Origin: Salinibacter grassmerensis
GTDB taxonomy: Bacteria; Bacteroidota; Rhodothermia; Rhodothermales; Salinibacteraceae
Direction: 5' to 3'
NCBI RefSeq assembly: GCF_947077765.1
Contig: NZ_CAMTTF010000005.1
Span: 57,501 to 121,500 of the forward strand
DNA length: 64,000 nt
Position 1 is the first letter of the stretch. Each line of letters begins with the position of its first letter. This document shows, in pieces, positions 25,163-34,714 of the stretch. A program made the position numbers and the translations under genes. A model generated the notes under the pieces. The model worked only from the letters and a program-made list of their open reading frames with translations. It searched no databases and was not told where the DNA came from.

Positions 25163-26674
25163 TTAGCCCGACCGCGTCTCCTCCTCTACCGGCACCTCTA
25201 CCGCCGACGCCGGGGGCGCCGCTCCGTTGGAACCAGTCGGCACGGCCTCTTCTCTGACGGCCTTCCCCACCTGGCGGTGGAAGCGTGCAAGCAGGAGGAC
25301 GGACGCCGCGGCGAGTCCCGTCACCAGTCCCCACCAGAGGGCCTCGGGGCCGCCCCCACCGCGCACCCCCCACAGGTAGCCCGTCACGAGCCCGATCCCC
25401 CAGTACGTCCCGACCGCAATGCCCATAGGCACTCGCGTGTCTTTGAGGCCCTGCAGGGCCCCGTGGGCCGCCACCTGCAGGCCATCGAACAACTGAAAGA
25501 CCGCCGCCACCCCCAGCAGTTGGACCGCCAGTGCAATCACCTCGGTGTTGCCGGGATCAGAGAGGTCCAGGTAAAGCCCCACGATGGGTCGCGGCAGGGT
25601 CCAGAAGAGCGTGGCCGTGCCCACCATGAAGAGGGTGGCGAGCCCCATCGCCATTCCGCCGGCGCGGCGCGCCCCCGCCTCGTCCTGTGCCCCGGCCGCC
25701 TGCCCCACCCGCACCGTGCCCGCCATCCCGATGCCGAGCGGCACCATGAACGCGAACGCCGCACACTGCAGGGCCACCTGGTGGGCCGCGAGTGCCGTCG
25801 TCCCCAACGTGCCCATCATTACCGTCGTGACCATGAACAGGCTCGACTCCACGCCCCGGGACGCTCCCATCGGCGCCCCCACCCATACAAGCTCACGGAG
25901 GTAGGCCGCGTCCGGCTCCCGGAGCCGTGTAAACACCTCGTAGGACGAGAACGGCTCCGTACGATGCACGAACAGGGCCAGCAGGCCGAAGAGCACCGAG
26001 AAGACGATGGTGCTCGCCCATCCCGTCCCTGCCACCCCCAGCGCCGGCAGCCCCCAGTACCCGAACATGAGCACTTCGTTGGCCGCGATGTTCACCCCCA
26101 CGCCGATGAACGCAATGATCGTCACGGGCAGGGGACGCGACAGGCCCTCCACGAAGCTCCGTAGCGCAGCAAACCCAAGAAACGGCAGAATGCCCCACCG
26201 GATGGCGTTGAGGTACGCCGTGGCCCCATCGATCGCCGTCGGCTCCTGCCCCGTCCACCGCAGTACCGGCTCAATGGTGCTCAGGATTAGGAGAATGACG
26301 GCGCCCAGTCCCCCGGCCAGCCAGAGTCCCTGCCGCACGCTCCGCCCCGCAGCCACCGGGGCCTCCGCGCCCACCGCCTGCGACACCAGGGGCCCCACGG
26401 CCCGGACCATCCCCATGCCCATGATCGCGAAAAAGAAAAAGACCGTGTGCCCGAGTGCCACACCCGCCAATGCCTCCGGCCCCAGGCGCCCCACCATCAC
26501 CGTATCCACGAAGCTCATGGAGATGTGCGCCAGCTGGGCCGCCACGACGGGTCCCGCTAGACGAAGGGTGGCGCGAAATTCGTGGTAGAGGGCAGAGGAG
26601 AACACAAAGGCGACGGGTGGGGAAAGCACTTGAGCGCCTTCCCCTAACGTGAAGACGGGGCCTCCGTTCGTCAC
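25163..26674 (-). CDS. MATE-family efflux transporter
   Basis: Up to 503 residues with 12 predicted membrane helices. The N-terminal MATE pattern is clear (LAGPVVAAQLAHISMSFVDT, VMVGRLGPEALAGVALG) and recurs in the second half (ELVWVGAPMGASRGVESSLF, TTALAAHQVALQCAAFAFMV), the mark of the two-lobed fold. The family exports cationic drugs or metabolites using Na+ or H+; Na+ would be natural in a halophile. The longest frame starts at GTG 26674, but GTG codons at residues 16 and 24 are closer to the usual family start. A strongly structured leader lies directly upstream. Confidence 0.92.
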   Translation of the reverse strand: MTNGGPVFTLGEGAQVLSPPVAFVFSSALYHEFRATLRLAGPVVAAQLAHISMSFVDTVMVGRLGPEALAGVALGHTVFFFFAIMGMGMVRAVGPLVSQAVGAEAPVAAGRSVRQGLWLAGGLGAVILLILSTIEPVLRWTGQEPTAIDGATAYLNAIRWGILPFLGFAALRSFVEGLSRPLPVTIIAFIGVGVNIAANEVLMFGYWGLPALGVAGTGWASTIVFSVLFGLLALFVHRTEPFSSYEVFTRLREPDAAYLRELVWVGAPMGASRGVESSLFMVTTVMMGTLGTTALAAHQVALQCAAFAFMVPLGIGMAGTVRVGQAAGAQDEAGARRAGGMAMGLATLFMVGTATLFWTLPRPIVGLYLDLSDPGNTEVIALAVQLLGVAAVFQLFDGLQVAAHGALQGLKDTRVPMGIAVGTYWGIGLVTGYLWGVRGGGGPEALWWGLVTGLAAASVLLLARFHRQVGKAVREEAVPTGSNGAAPPASAVEVPVEEETRSG

Positions 26675-26692
26675 GGCGACGAAGAGGGGCCC

Positions 26693-26784
26693 CGTTTTGG
26701 GAAAACTTCCCCTCCGAGATCGCCCCTCTCAGGAGTTTTCGGGGGACACGGGAACGCGCCCGGACGTCTCAACCAGACGTTCCC
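26693..26784 (-). ncRNA. Structured leader of the MATE gene (candidate cis-regulatory RNA)
   Basis: On the minus strand, 5' to 3', the leader has two structured parts. First, GGGAACGTCT (26784-26775) can pair with AGACG plus TTCCC around a 10-base bulge. Second, GAAAACT (26740-26734) can pair with AGTTTTC (26707-26701), enclosing a GAGA/TCTC stem. The same GTTTT can instead pair with AAAAC seven bases on (26705-26693), so two structures exclude each other shortly before the start codon. I recognise no known riboswitch class; function is inference from structure and position. Confidence 0.4.
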
Positions 26785-27068
26785 TGAGACACCCCTGAAA
26801 CAGACGCGCCACAGTCCCACCGCTCCACCGTCATCGTTCCGCGTGTTTTCGCTTGCCCCCTCCGTCCTGCGTCGCCGAAGAACCGGGAAACTGTATTGAT
26901 CCCGTGAATCGATGCAAGGCGGAGCGGCCCGGAATACGCTTTGTCTTTTGTACAGGGCAGACGCACTCAACTCGATTACGGCCCCAAGCTCCCTGGACGG
27001 AGAAATCTCGTCGTGCAGAACGAGCTCAGGCCCTACCGCACTGCTCTCATCAAACAGTACTGCAGACC
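26785..27068. other. Divergent intergenic region between MATE and the DUF4382 lipoprotein
   Basis: No gene is supported. It should hold the promoters of the two divergent genes. Short frames in it lack family features. Confidence 0.4.
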
Positions 27069-27908
27069 ATGACGCAATCCGCACCCCTACTGTCCCGACT
27101 GGGTCCGCTGGCCCTCGTCCTCGCGATAGCCCTCTCCTTCACCGCCTGCGATTCCGCCGGTCCATCCACCAGTGGGGATGGCGAGATACAGGTGGGCTTT
27201 TCGACATCCTCTTCGATCTCCACGTCGTCGACCAACGCGTTCGCCAAGGCCGAGTCCGACTCCCTGGTGCTTTCCGGAGCAAACGGCGACACTCTGAATA
27301 TCCACGACATCCGCCTGATCGTCGACAAGGTGAAGCTGGAGCAGGACGGGGAGGACCAGGACGGCGACGATGACGGAAACGACAGCACGGAGGTGGAAAT
27401 CGAGCGCGAAGTTGAGGTCGAGCGCCCCAGCTTTCTGAATCTTCCGCTACAGGGATCTGAAATCTCGCCCGTGGCGGCCGGGGACGTGCCCGAAGGAAGC
27501 TACAACGAATTTGAGTTTGAGGTCGACGACCTCGACGACGAGGAGGGGAATGCCCAAGCCCTGCTGTCGGACATCCGCAACGGAGACGAATTCCCGAACT
27601 GGCCCGAGGACGCGAGCATGGTCGTCGTCGGCACCTTTATGCCCGCCGACGGCTCGCCGACCGCCTTTACGGCGTACTTCGCAGCCGAAATTGAGGTCGA
27701 GCGGGAGTTGCAAACACCCCTCGAGGTGACCGGCGAAGGATTCTCGCGCGAACTCGTCGTGCGGCTCGATCCGGGCCCGTGGTTCACACGCACGGACGGC
27801 ACCCTCGTGGACCTCTCGCAATCCGACTACGACACGGGTGAGAAGCCGGTGGAGTTCGAGGCCGAGTACGAATTCGAAGACGGCATCTCCGAGATTGAGT
27901 TCGAGTAG
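27069..27908 (+). CDS. DUF4382-type acidic lipoprotein
   Basis: 279 residues from ATG 27069. The signal peptide ends in lipobox FTAC (LSFTACDSAG). The body matches the DUF4382 pattern: an early strand GEIQVGFSTSS, then DTLNIHDIRLIVDKVKL and a later SYNEFEFEVDDL, ending in an E/F-rich tail. It is extremely acidic, including a D/E-rich insert around residue 100, in keeping with a high-salt exterior. Function of the domain is unknown; members are surface or periplasmic lipoproteins. A strong terminator follows. Confidence 0.8.
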   Translation: MTQSAPLLSRLGPLALVLAIALSFTACDSAGPSTSGDGEIQVGFSTSSSISTSSTNAFAKAESDSLVLSGANGDTLNIHDIRLIVDKVKLEQDGEDQDGDDDGNDSTEVEIEREVEVERPSFLNLPLQGSEISPVAAGDVPEGSYNEFEFEVDDLDDEEGNAQALLSDIRNGDEFPNWPEDASMVVVGTFMPADGSPTAFTAYFAAEIEVERELQTPLEVTGEGFSRELVVRLDPGPWFTRTDGTLVDLSQSDYDTGEKPVEFEAEYEFEDGISEIEFE

Positions 27909-27941
27909 CCTCGGGGCCCCACCAGAAGACCGAGCAAAGCA

Positions 27942-27985
27942 GCCTGGCCGGACGGGATGTCCCCTCCGGCCAGGCTTTGCTTTTG
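27942..27985 (+). terminator. Intrinsic terminator of the DUF4382 gene
   Basis: AGCCTGGCCGGA-N12-TCCGGCCAGGCT forms a perfect 12-bp stem (27942-27953 with 27966-27977), followed by TTGCTTTT. It begins 33 bases after the stop codon. Confidence 0.9.
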
Positions 27986-28181
27986 CCTCTTCTCCAGATG
28001 CACCCGCCCGGACCTGCGCAAGTGCTCGTTTTTGTTCAACGATCCCCCCCCCAATCCAGGCGCGGTGCGGAGGCGGTCTGTGGGAGAACCGCAGTGACCG
28101 CGCCCGCCACGCGCTTCACGCAGACATGCTCAGACCAGGCGTGACGGCGGTGGGCCGGCGGAATGAGCGGAGAAGACAATG

Positions 28182-30989
28182 CTAACGACGGGCAGAGGCC
28201 GCGGCCTCCTCCTGCCGCTCCACCTGCTTGAGGTACGGCACACCGTCCTGAATCCACTCCGGGCCCGCGTCGCCTTTCAGGTAATGGTCAAACCATTCCA
28301 TGACCCGATTCCGGTAGTCGACCGTGTTTTCCTCCTTCCGGCTAATGCCGTGATTCTCGCCGTCGTAGACGAGAAAGGCGAGCTCCTTGTCGGCCCGGCG
28401 GGCTGCGTTGTAGAACTCGACACCCTGGTTGAACTCCACCGCCCCATCGTCAGTGCCGAAGGCCATGAGGAATGGCGTGTTGAGCGATTCGATGTGGTGG
28501 AGAGGCGAGTTTGCCACGTAGGCGTCCATGTCCTCCCAGGGCGGCACGCCCATCCGCCCCTGACTGATTTCGAAAATGCGGGCGTCGGTGCCACCGCTCC
28601 GCCAGTAGACGGAGTTGTACATCGACACCATGTTGGTGAGGGGCGCGCCCGCCACCACCGCCGCGAAGAGATCGGTCTGTGTGGCGGTGAAGGTGGTCTG
28701 GTATCCGCCCCAGGAGTGCCCCACTAGCCCCATCCGAGAGGTATCCACGGCGGCCGTTTCGGCGGCGGCCTTTACGCCCGGCACGATGGCGTCGACCGCC
28801 GAGTTGCCCGGGTCGCGAGGGCGGTACGTAATGTCGGGCTGGAAGACGACGTAGCCCTCCTGTGTGAGCGCGGTGGTGTTGTACGGGTGCTCGCGGGTGG
28901 GCACCACGTAGCTGCGGGCCTGCGGCGAGCGCGTCTCGTAGATGTAGGTGACCATCGGGTAGCTTTTCTCCGGATCGTAGTCCGCCGGGTAAAACAGCGC
29001 GCCCTGTAGCTTCTCCCCGTCCGCATTGCGGAAGGAGACGAGATCGGAGCGGCCCCAGGCGTAGTCGTCTTGGAACGGGTTCGTGTTCGTCACCTGCCGG
29101 GCGTCGGCAAGCTGCGGGCCGGCCCGCATGTAGTCGGGCGAGTCCTCGAAGTCTTCCACGCGGTAGGCGTAGACGCCGGCGGAGTCGGCTTTCGTGAGGC
29201 CGTCGACCATTTTCGGCCGCCACACGAGGCGCTCCGGGTCCCCCGTAAGCGCCGACGCCCGGGCGTAGCCGTGCTCCTCTGTCCACTCGTCGTAGAGGTT
29301 CCAGTAGATCGGCTTCGTGCGCGGAATCACGTCGGGCTCGCCCGGTGCCTCGTCCCTCAAGTCCACGTAGCGGTGCCGCACCGAGTCGGCCCGGCCCCTG
29401 GTACGGCGCTCGGTGCTGGAGCCGTCCGGCGCGACCTGCCACACGTCGTACTCGCCATAGATGAGCACCGACCGGTCGCCCGCCGTCCACCCGGCGACGC
29501 CGAAGGGCGGCTTCTGCTCCACGGTGTGGTCGTCGTCCACGTCCACGACGGGGACGGGCACATCCTCGGTAATCGTGGCGGTAGTCTCCTGCTGGAGGTC
29601 GTAGGCATGGTACTGGTCGTTCTTGAGCCAAAGCAGGTAGCGGCCGTTGGGGCTCGGGCCCTCGAAGAACTGAACCTTCTCGGCCACCTGCTCGCGCTCC
29701 CCCGTCGCCACGTCGATCGCATAGAGGTCGTGGTAAACCGGTCCGAACATGCGCTCGTCGCGATAGGGCGTCTGGTCGAGGCCCACGGCCCGATCGCCGC
29801 CGTGGAGGACCTGCACGTCCTCGGTCACTTCGGTGCCGAGGCGCGTCCAGCGGGCCTCCCCGCTCTCACCAAGGTGCCACGCGGTGAGGTGGTTGTCCTG
29901 ACGGTCCTGCTCGGCCTGCACCTCCTGCCGCGGGATAATGTCGACGTCGCTGGTGTGCCACACTTTCACGCTGGCGGGGCCATACTCCTCCAGGGAGTCG
30001 GCGGCCGCAGAGTCGGCCTGGGCCGAGTCCGGCACGATGGCTGCCCGCTTCTGGACACCGAAAAAGAGGCGGTCGCTCTCGGCGGCCCACTTCGGCGTGC
30101 GGTAGTCCACGATGCGGAGCGAGTCGGGAAAGGCCGTGGCGGTCGCCGGGTCGAACTGTCGACGTTCAAATGCCCCGTCGCTCAGGCCGGTCCAGGCAAG
30201 CACCACGTGAGTCTTGTGCTCCCAATTGTCGGCGTCTCGCGCCCGTAGGGCAGCCAGGTCGTCCCCGCCGGCCCGCCATGAGAGGCCGGTGTACTCGGCG
30301 GGCGTGGAGGCGAGCGTTTGGAGCTGCCCAGTGGCCGCGTCGTAGAGGCGCACGCCGTTGCCGGTCTGGGTCATGCCGTCGATGGTGAGGGCCAGGTGCT
30401 GGGCCTCGTGCTGCCACGCCATGTCGGCCACGTTGCCAAAGCTGGTGTAGGTTTCGGCCTCCAGGTCACGGACCAGCAGGTCGGCCCCGCGCAGGTCGTC
30501 GGGGGCCTCCTGGGGCGGATAGCGGCGCATGGCGAGGTAGCGCCCGCCGTCACTGAAGGCAAAGTCCGACACCGCGGGCACGACGGTCGTGTCGCCGGTC
30601 GCCAGGTTCAGCAGGCCCAGCTTGCGGCGGACGGGCTTCTCCTGCTTCCGCAACATCTTGCGCTTCTCCTCCGACATTCCCATCGAGTACGCGAGCCACT
30701 GCCCGTCGGCCGAGAAGGTCGGGCTGCGCCCGTAGGCGACGGTGCGGCTGGTGTCGCGCTGCGTGTGGTGGATGCGCAGCTCGTGGTGGCCGTTCACGCG
30801 GCGGATGGGGGTGGCCATCCAGGTGCCCTCGGGCGAGAGGGTGGCGCCGCCCAGCCGTTCCCACTGCCCATACTCGACCTCATCGAGTGTAGCGTCGGCC
30901 GGCTGGGCCGCGGCCGGCCCGGCGACGGCCGTAAAGAGAAGAGCGAGAAGGGCGGCGAGAGGCAAACGCAGCACTCGGAAACGAGACAT
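28182..30989 (-). CDS. Exported S9-family serine peptidase
   Basis: 935 residues from ATG 30989, with a signal peptide (LRLPLAALLALLFTAVAGPA, cleavage near AAAQ). The first two thirds are a beta-propeller-like region with repeated strands; the last 250 residues are a prolyl-oligopeptidase alpha/beta hydrolase. The nucleophile is in GHSWGGYQT near residue 755, the Asp in FGTDDGAVEF and the His in GENHGISRK. Family members cleave oligopeptides. It should be periplasmic and serve peptide nutrition or turnover. The frame is open upstream of 30989, but that part is not conserved-looking. Confidence 0.92.
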   Translation of the reverse strand: MSRFRVLRLPLAALLALLFTAVAGPAAAQPADATLDEVEYGQWERLGGATLSPEGTWMATPIRRVNGHHELRIHHTQRDTSRTVAYGRSPTFSADGQWLAYSMGMSEEKRKMLRKQEKPVRRKLGLLNLATGDTTVVPAVSDFAFSDGGRYLAMRRYPPQEAPDDLRGADLLVRDLEAETYTSFGNVADMAWQHEAQHLALTIDGMTQTGNGVRLYDAATGQLQTLASTPAEYTGLSWRAGGDDLAALRARDADNWEHKTHVVLAWTGLSDGAFERRQFDPATATAFPDSLRIVDYRTPKWAAESDRLFFGVQKRAAIVPDSAQADSAAADSLEEYGPASVKVWHTSDVDIIPRQEVQAEQDRQDNHLTAWHLGESGEARWTRLGTEVTEDVQVLHGGDRAVGLDQTPYRDERMFGPVYHDLYAIDVATGEREQVAEKVQFFEGPSPNGRYLLWLKNDQYHAYDLQQETTATITEDVPVPVVDVDDDHTVEQKPPFGVAGWTAGDRSVLIYGEYDVWQVAPDGSSTERRTRGRADSVRHRYVDLRDEAPGEPDVIPRTKPIYWNLYDEWTEEHGYARASALTGDPERLVWRPKMVDGLTKADSAGVYAYRVEDFEDSPDYMRAGPQLADARQVTNTNPFQDDYAWGRSDLVSFRNADGEKLQGALFYPADYDPEKSYPMVTYIYETRSPQARSYVVPTREHPYNTTALTQEGYVVFQPDITYRPRDPGNSAVDAIVPGVKAAAETAAVDTSRMGLVGHSWGGYQTTFTATQTDLFAAVVAGAPLTNMVSMYNSVYWRSGGTDARIFEISQGRMGVPPWEDMDAYVANSPLHHIESLNTPFLMAFGTDDGAVEFNQGVEFYNAARRADKELAFLVYDGENHGISRKEENTVDYRNRVMEWFDHYLKGDAGPEWIQDGVPYLKQVERQEEAAASARR

Positions 30990-31239
30990 GATCGGGCAAC
31001 GGGTCGATGGGAGAACGCGAACAATCGTCGATTGAAGCGAGGAGGCTGGCAAGACTGTTTCGGGCCCGGAGGATAAAAGCACGGGCGTGCGGCACTCGCT
31101 GTTACAGAGAGGCGTGGAGCATGTCGCTGCGGACGCGGAAGCGACGACCGTTGCGGTGAAGGGTGCGAAGGGTGCAGAAAGCCAACAGAACATGCGTGAG
31201 CACCGTGACTGACGAACATGGCACTGATATGCTGTCTGT

Positions 31240-32361
31240 TCAGTCGGATCGCAGCCCACGGAGAAGGGCCCTGCCTGCTTCGAGCACCCGTCGGGACGAG
31301 AGGGCGGCGCCGACGAGCACGACCACGCCGTGGCCGGTCTCGCAGTCGAGCGCCACGAAGCTCCGGAAGCCCCCGGTGCCGCCGTTGTGCCACAGCACCT
31401 CGTGTCCCTTGCGGGTCGATTGGTGCCAGGCGAGGCCGATGCGGGTGTCCTCGCGGTCGGTGGCGGCCCGAATCGTAGCAGCCCGCCGCATCGCCCGTTG
31501 CAACGCCGTAGTCGTCCCTGAATCTGCCGCGAGGGCCCGGCGGTGGGCGCGGAGGAATGCAAGCATATCGGTTGCCGTAGACCGGATCGCGCCTGCCCCG
31601 GCCAGTGCGTCGAAGTGCCAGGGGGAGGCAGGCGTCCCGTCGCGGGTGTGGCCCTGGGCGAAGCGCGAGCGCTGGGCGTCCGTCAAGCGGACGCACGTGT
31701 CGGAGAGGCCGAGTGGGTCGGCGATGTGCCGGCGGACGAGGGGGGCGTAAGTCGTATCGGCGCGACGGGCGAGGACGTGCCCGAGCAGTCCCATTCCGAG
31801 GTTCGAATACTGGTATTGTGCTCCTGGCGCCCGCGAAAGGGCATGACCGTCGAGGAACGCGTAGAGCGCGCTGTCGCCGTACGCGGCGTACGGGTCCCGG
31901 GGCGAGTCCATGACCGTCCTGAGGTTGGACGGGAGGCGGGGCAGCCCGGACCGGTGCGTGGCGAGGTGCCCGAGCGTCACGTTCACGGACTCGGCCGTGC
32001 CAACGGTCACCGAATCCGGCAGAAGCGTCGTCACCGGCGTCGACATCGTTACCGCACCCCGCTCGATGGCGCCGGCCAGAAGCACCCCCGTGAACGTCTT
32101 GGTAATGGAGCCAATTTCGAAGAGGGTCTGGGCCGCCGGGCGGCGCCCAGTCGAGTCGACGGCCCCGAAACCGTGGACGGCGGTCGTGTCCTCGCGCAGT
32201 AACCCGACGACGGCGCCTCCCGGGTGATCCTCGACGAGAACCTGCCCCACCGAGTCGACGGCCGGCACCGGCTGCCCGCGTGCCGCCTCCGGGCTCTCTC
32301 CCCCGACGAGCAGGCCCAGCACAATCGCGCTCAGAAGTGTACGTGCGCAGTACATACTCAT
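31240..32361 (-). CDS. Serine beta-lactamase-like hydrolase (class C/esterase type)
   Basis: 373 residues with a signal peptide. The S-x-x-K motif is SITK with S85 and K88, YSN occurs in AQYQYSNLGMG near residue 186, and the third motif is HNGGTGG near residue 340 instead of KTG. This is the set seen in the AmpC/esterase EstB/D-alanyl peptidase-like branch, which acts on peptides, esters or beta-lactams. Its start overlaps the stop of the upstream membrane-protein gene by four bases, so the two are translationally coupled. Confidence 0.88.
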   Translation of the reverse strand: MSMYCARTLLSAIVLGLLVGGESPEAARGQPVPAVDSVGQVLVEDHPGGAVVGLLREDTTAVHGFGAVDSTGRRPAAQTLFEIGSITKTFTGVLLAGAIERGAVTMSTPVTTLLPDSVTVGTAESVNVTLGHLATHRSGLPRLPSNLRTVMDSPRDPYAAYGDSALYAFLDGHALSRAPGAQYQYSNLGMGLLGHVLARRADTTYAPLVRRHIADPLGLSDTCVRLTDAQRSRFAQGHTRDGTPASPWHFDALAGAGAIRSTATDMLAFLRAHRRALAADSGTTTALQRAMRRAATIRAATDREDTRIGLAWHQSTRKGHEVLWHNGGTGGFRSFVALDCETGHGVVVLVGAALSSRRVLEAGRALLRGLRSD

Positions 32362-32795
32362 CGGGCAGTCGCTTCTTCCAATGCCTGCTTCAAGGCGTCG
32401 GGCTCATCGGTCCCGATGCGGATCTGTCCGTTCCCGCGAACCGTCATCTCCACGGCCTGGAGTCCGGACACGTTGTAGAGCCAGCCGTGGTGCGTGTAGC
32501 GGATGCCCCAGCCGTGGAGCGCCGAATTGCGGACGACCTCCACGCCGACAATGTCATCGAGGGCGAACCGGCGCGTCCAAAAGCCCGGCCCGAAATAGAA
32601 CATCAGCTCTCGGTCGGTGACCGTCACCGTCAGGCTGGAAAAAAGGACGGCAAGGAGCCCGAACGCGCCGAGCATCGTGTAGCCGAACACCCCGAGTGCC
32701 CCATCTTCGACCATGAAGGCGTAGTAGATGAGGACCAGGGCTGCCAGCATGACGCCCCCCGTCACGTATCCAATCTGCGTGTGTCGGTATCGCAT
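32358..32795 (-). CDS. Small membrane protein with bacterial PH-like domain
   Basis: 145 residues from ATG 32795. Two membrane helices (IGYVTGGVMLAALVLIYYAF and VFGYTMLGAFGLLAVLFSSL) are followed by a short strand-rich domain (TVTDRELMFYFGPGF, FALDDIVGVEVVRN, GWLYNVSG, VEMTVRGNGQIRIGTDEPD). This is the layout of bPH-domain membrane proteins. Function is unknown. The stop overlaps the start of the beta-lactamase-like gene; a DUF4019 gene lies 38 bases upstream on the same strand. Confidence 0.75.
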   Translation of the reverse strand: MRYRHTQIGYVTGGVMLAALVLIYYAFMVEDGALGVFGYTMLGAFGLLAVLFSSLTVTVTDRELMFYFGPGFWTRRFALDDIVGVEVVRNSALHGWGIRYTHHGWLYNVSGLQAVEMTVRGNGQIRIGTDEPDALKQALEEATAR

Positions 32796-32833
32796 CGCGT
32801 CGGCGAAATCAGTTTCAGATCGGGCTTCAGGGG

Positions 32834-33271
32834 CTACTGTTGCCCCCGCGGCTTCACGAAGTATCCGGCCACCCGCCACGTCCCGTCGTCCTTTTTCAGG
32901 GGTACCGTCTCGACAGTTTCCTTGTCTCCGTACGACGTCTCGTACTGCGCCATGACGTACTCTCCCTCTGGCGCATTGGGCATGCTCGTCGTGTAACGGG
33001 CCGCCACGAGCGAACGGGAGCGCAAACTATCCAGTGTCGTATGCGCCTGCCGGATCTGAGCAGCCCACTGCTCCGCGGTCATTTGTGACTTGATCAGCGC
33101 CGCGCTCTCCTCCCAGGTCGCTTTGTATTTGTCGGCGTCGAGGAGCGCAAGCCACTCCTGCGCCGCCTCCTTGGCCGCCTCCACGGCCTGCTCGTTCGAC
33201 TGGGCAGAAACCGGACGCGGGACGACAAGGACGAGGGCAAGAAGTCCGCCAATGAGAAGCGATGATCGCAT
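32834..33271 (-). CDS. DUF4019 periplasmic protein
   Basis: 145 residues from ATG 33271 with a signal peptide (LLIGGLLALVLVVPRPVSAQ). The mature part follows the DUF4019 pattern: a helix (AVEAAKEAAQEWLALLDADK), then YKATWEESAALIKSQMTAEQ, and a final strand pair VETVPLKKDDGTWRVAGYFV. The family has no known activity; the fold resembles NTF2-like domains. It belongs to a string of minus-strand genes running from 34.7 kb down to 28.2 kb. Confidence 0.8.
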   Translation of the reverse strand: MRSSLLIGGLLALVLVVPRPVSAQSNEQAVEAAKEAAQEWLALLDADKYKATWEESAALIKSQMTAEQWAAQIRQAHTTLDSLRSRSLVAARYTTSMPNAPEGEYVMAQYETSYGDKETVETVPLKKDDGTWRVAGYFVKPRGQQ

Positions 33272-33343
33272 GGGATTGAGTTGTTGAGAGGAAAGGGTAT
33301 GCGAGTTGTGTTGACACACGAAACGAGAGCTCTCTGCCTGCAC

Positions 33344-34714
33344 CTATCGTGTTCGCTCCAAAATCCACCCCGAGACCATTTGCAAGGCCGTTGGTGCCAT
33401 CGTCGTCTCGATCTGGGCGTACTCGGTCGGGAGGCCCGTCTCGGCGGGCTGGAAGAGGTGATTGAGGCCGTCCAGTACGCGCACCGTCACATCGCCGCTC
33501 GGGCTCTCTCGAAGAGCCGTACGCATCGGATCCGCATTCTGACCGGGCGGCACCTGGAGGTCTGTGCTCCCGTAGAGCGCCAGAACGGGCACGTCCACTT
33601 GCCGAAGCGCGGGCGCCGGGTCGTACCGGACGAAGAATCGGCCCCAGGGACTTGTGATCTGCTCGATCTGCGACTCGGCCTGTGCGTCGGGGAGACCTCG
33701 CGCTTCGAGCATCGTCCGCACCTGCTCGGCCATCTCGGCCGAGTCGGACGCCGTACGAATTGCCTCCATCATCTGTCGCTGCATGGTTCGAACGGAATCG
33801 ACAACCGCCGACGGGGCTCCCTGGGCAGACGCGATCTTTGCCCCCTGCTCCACCAGGATCTCGTGTCCCGGCACGCTCGGCCCGGCCATCAGCACGAGGA
33901 AACCGACCGCCTCGAACCGGGTGTGGACCATCGGGGCCACCAGGCCGCCCTCACTCATTCCGACCAGGCCTGTTGCCTCCGCGTCAACGTTCGGGCGGTT
34001 CTTTAGGAACCGGACGGCAGCCGCTGCGTCGCCAGCGAAGTCCTCGGAGGTGGCGCCGTCGAAGCGGCCCCCGGACGCGCTTACGCCCCGCTCGTCGTAG
34101 CGGAGGACCGCGATGCCCTGGCGCGTCAGGTGGTCGGCGAGAACGTGGAAGAGCTTGTGGTTGAACACCTCCGAATTGCGGTCTTGCGGCCCGGAGCCGG
34201 AGACGAGCACCACTGCCGGGTGCGGCCCCTCCCCCTCGGGGCGCGTGAGGGTCCCCGCCAGCGTGAGGCCTGCCGACTCGTTCTGGACGGTCACACTGTC
34301 CGCGACGTACGGGTACGGCGGCTCCGGGTGCTGGGGACGGGGCGGCGGGGTCCTCTCCGCCTCGTCGGCGGACGTGAGCATCAATGGAAACGACTGCCCG
34401 CCCTGTGTCCACGTCCCCTCAATCTTGGCGCCGCCCTCAACCAGCGCGCCTTCGTAGGTGGCAGCGATGCGGTCCACTGAGAGCGCCACGCTGTCGCCCG
34501 CCACGGTCACGTCGGACACCGGGATGCCGGTCGCCCCCTGATCGGGGCTGTCCATCGTGGCGGTGAGACCGTCCGCCCCCTGCTCGACATGGAAGACCAC
34601 CCGAATCTCCATGCCCTGAACCTTCAGAGCCCCAGACCATGCCCCCACGACGGCTTCCTGTGCGGCGACCGTGGCATCCCCAAGAAACGCGAGACCAACC
34701 CCGAGAAGAAGCAA
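33344..34714 (-). CDS. Exported alpha/beta hydrolase
   Basis: About 456 residues. An N-terminal part of about 120 residues is strand-rich (WSGALKVQGMEIRVVFHVE), followed by an alpha/beta hydrolase with HPAVVLVSGSGPQDRN, a nucleophile in VGMSEGGLVAPM, the Asp in VPVLALYGSTDLQVPP and the His in DGLNHLFQPA. Such proteins are usually esterases or peptidases of the YuxL type. The longest frame starts at TTG 34714, and a hydrophobic run continues in frame upstream (IFSWRRILLLLGVGLA) without an ATG or GTG, so the true start may be slightly further out. Confidence 0.85.
   Translation of the reverse strand: MLLLGVGLAFLGDATVAAQEAVVGAWSGALKVQGMEIRVVFHVEQGADGLTATMDSPDQGATGIPVSDVTVAGDSVALSVDRIAATYEGALVEGGAKIEGTWTQGGQSFPLMLTSADEAERTPPPRPQHPEPPYPYVADSVTVQNESAGLTLAGTLTRPEGEGPHPAVVLVSGSGPQDRNSEVFNHKLFHVLADHLTRQGIAVLRYDERGVSASGGRFDGATSEDFAGDAAAAVRFLKNRPNVDAEATGLVGMSEGGLVAPMVHTRFEAVGFLVLMAGPSVPGHEILVEQGAKIASAQGAPSAVVDSVRTMQRQMMEAIRTASDSAEMAEQVRTMLEARGLPDAQAESQIEQITSPWGRFFVRYDPAPALRQVDVPVLALYGSTDLQVPPGQNADPMRTALRESPSGDVTVRVLDGLNHLFQPAETGLPTEYAQIETTMAPTALQMVSGWILERTR

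Noticed and set aside
25088-26164. A 358-codon plus-strand frame across the MATE gene
   Set aside because: It is antisense to a MATE transporter with clear membrane helices, and its product is His/Arg/Pro-rich and not protein-like.
28450-30248. Several 300-400-codon frames on both strands inside the S9 peptidase gene
   Set aside because: All are off-frame or antisense to a peptidase with complete catalytic motifs.
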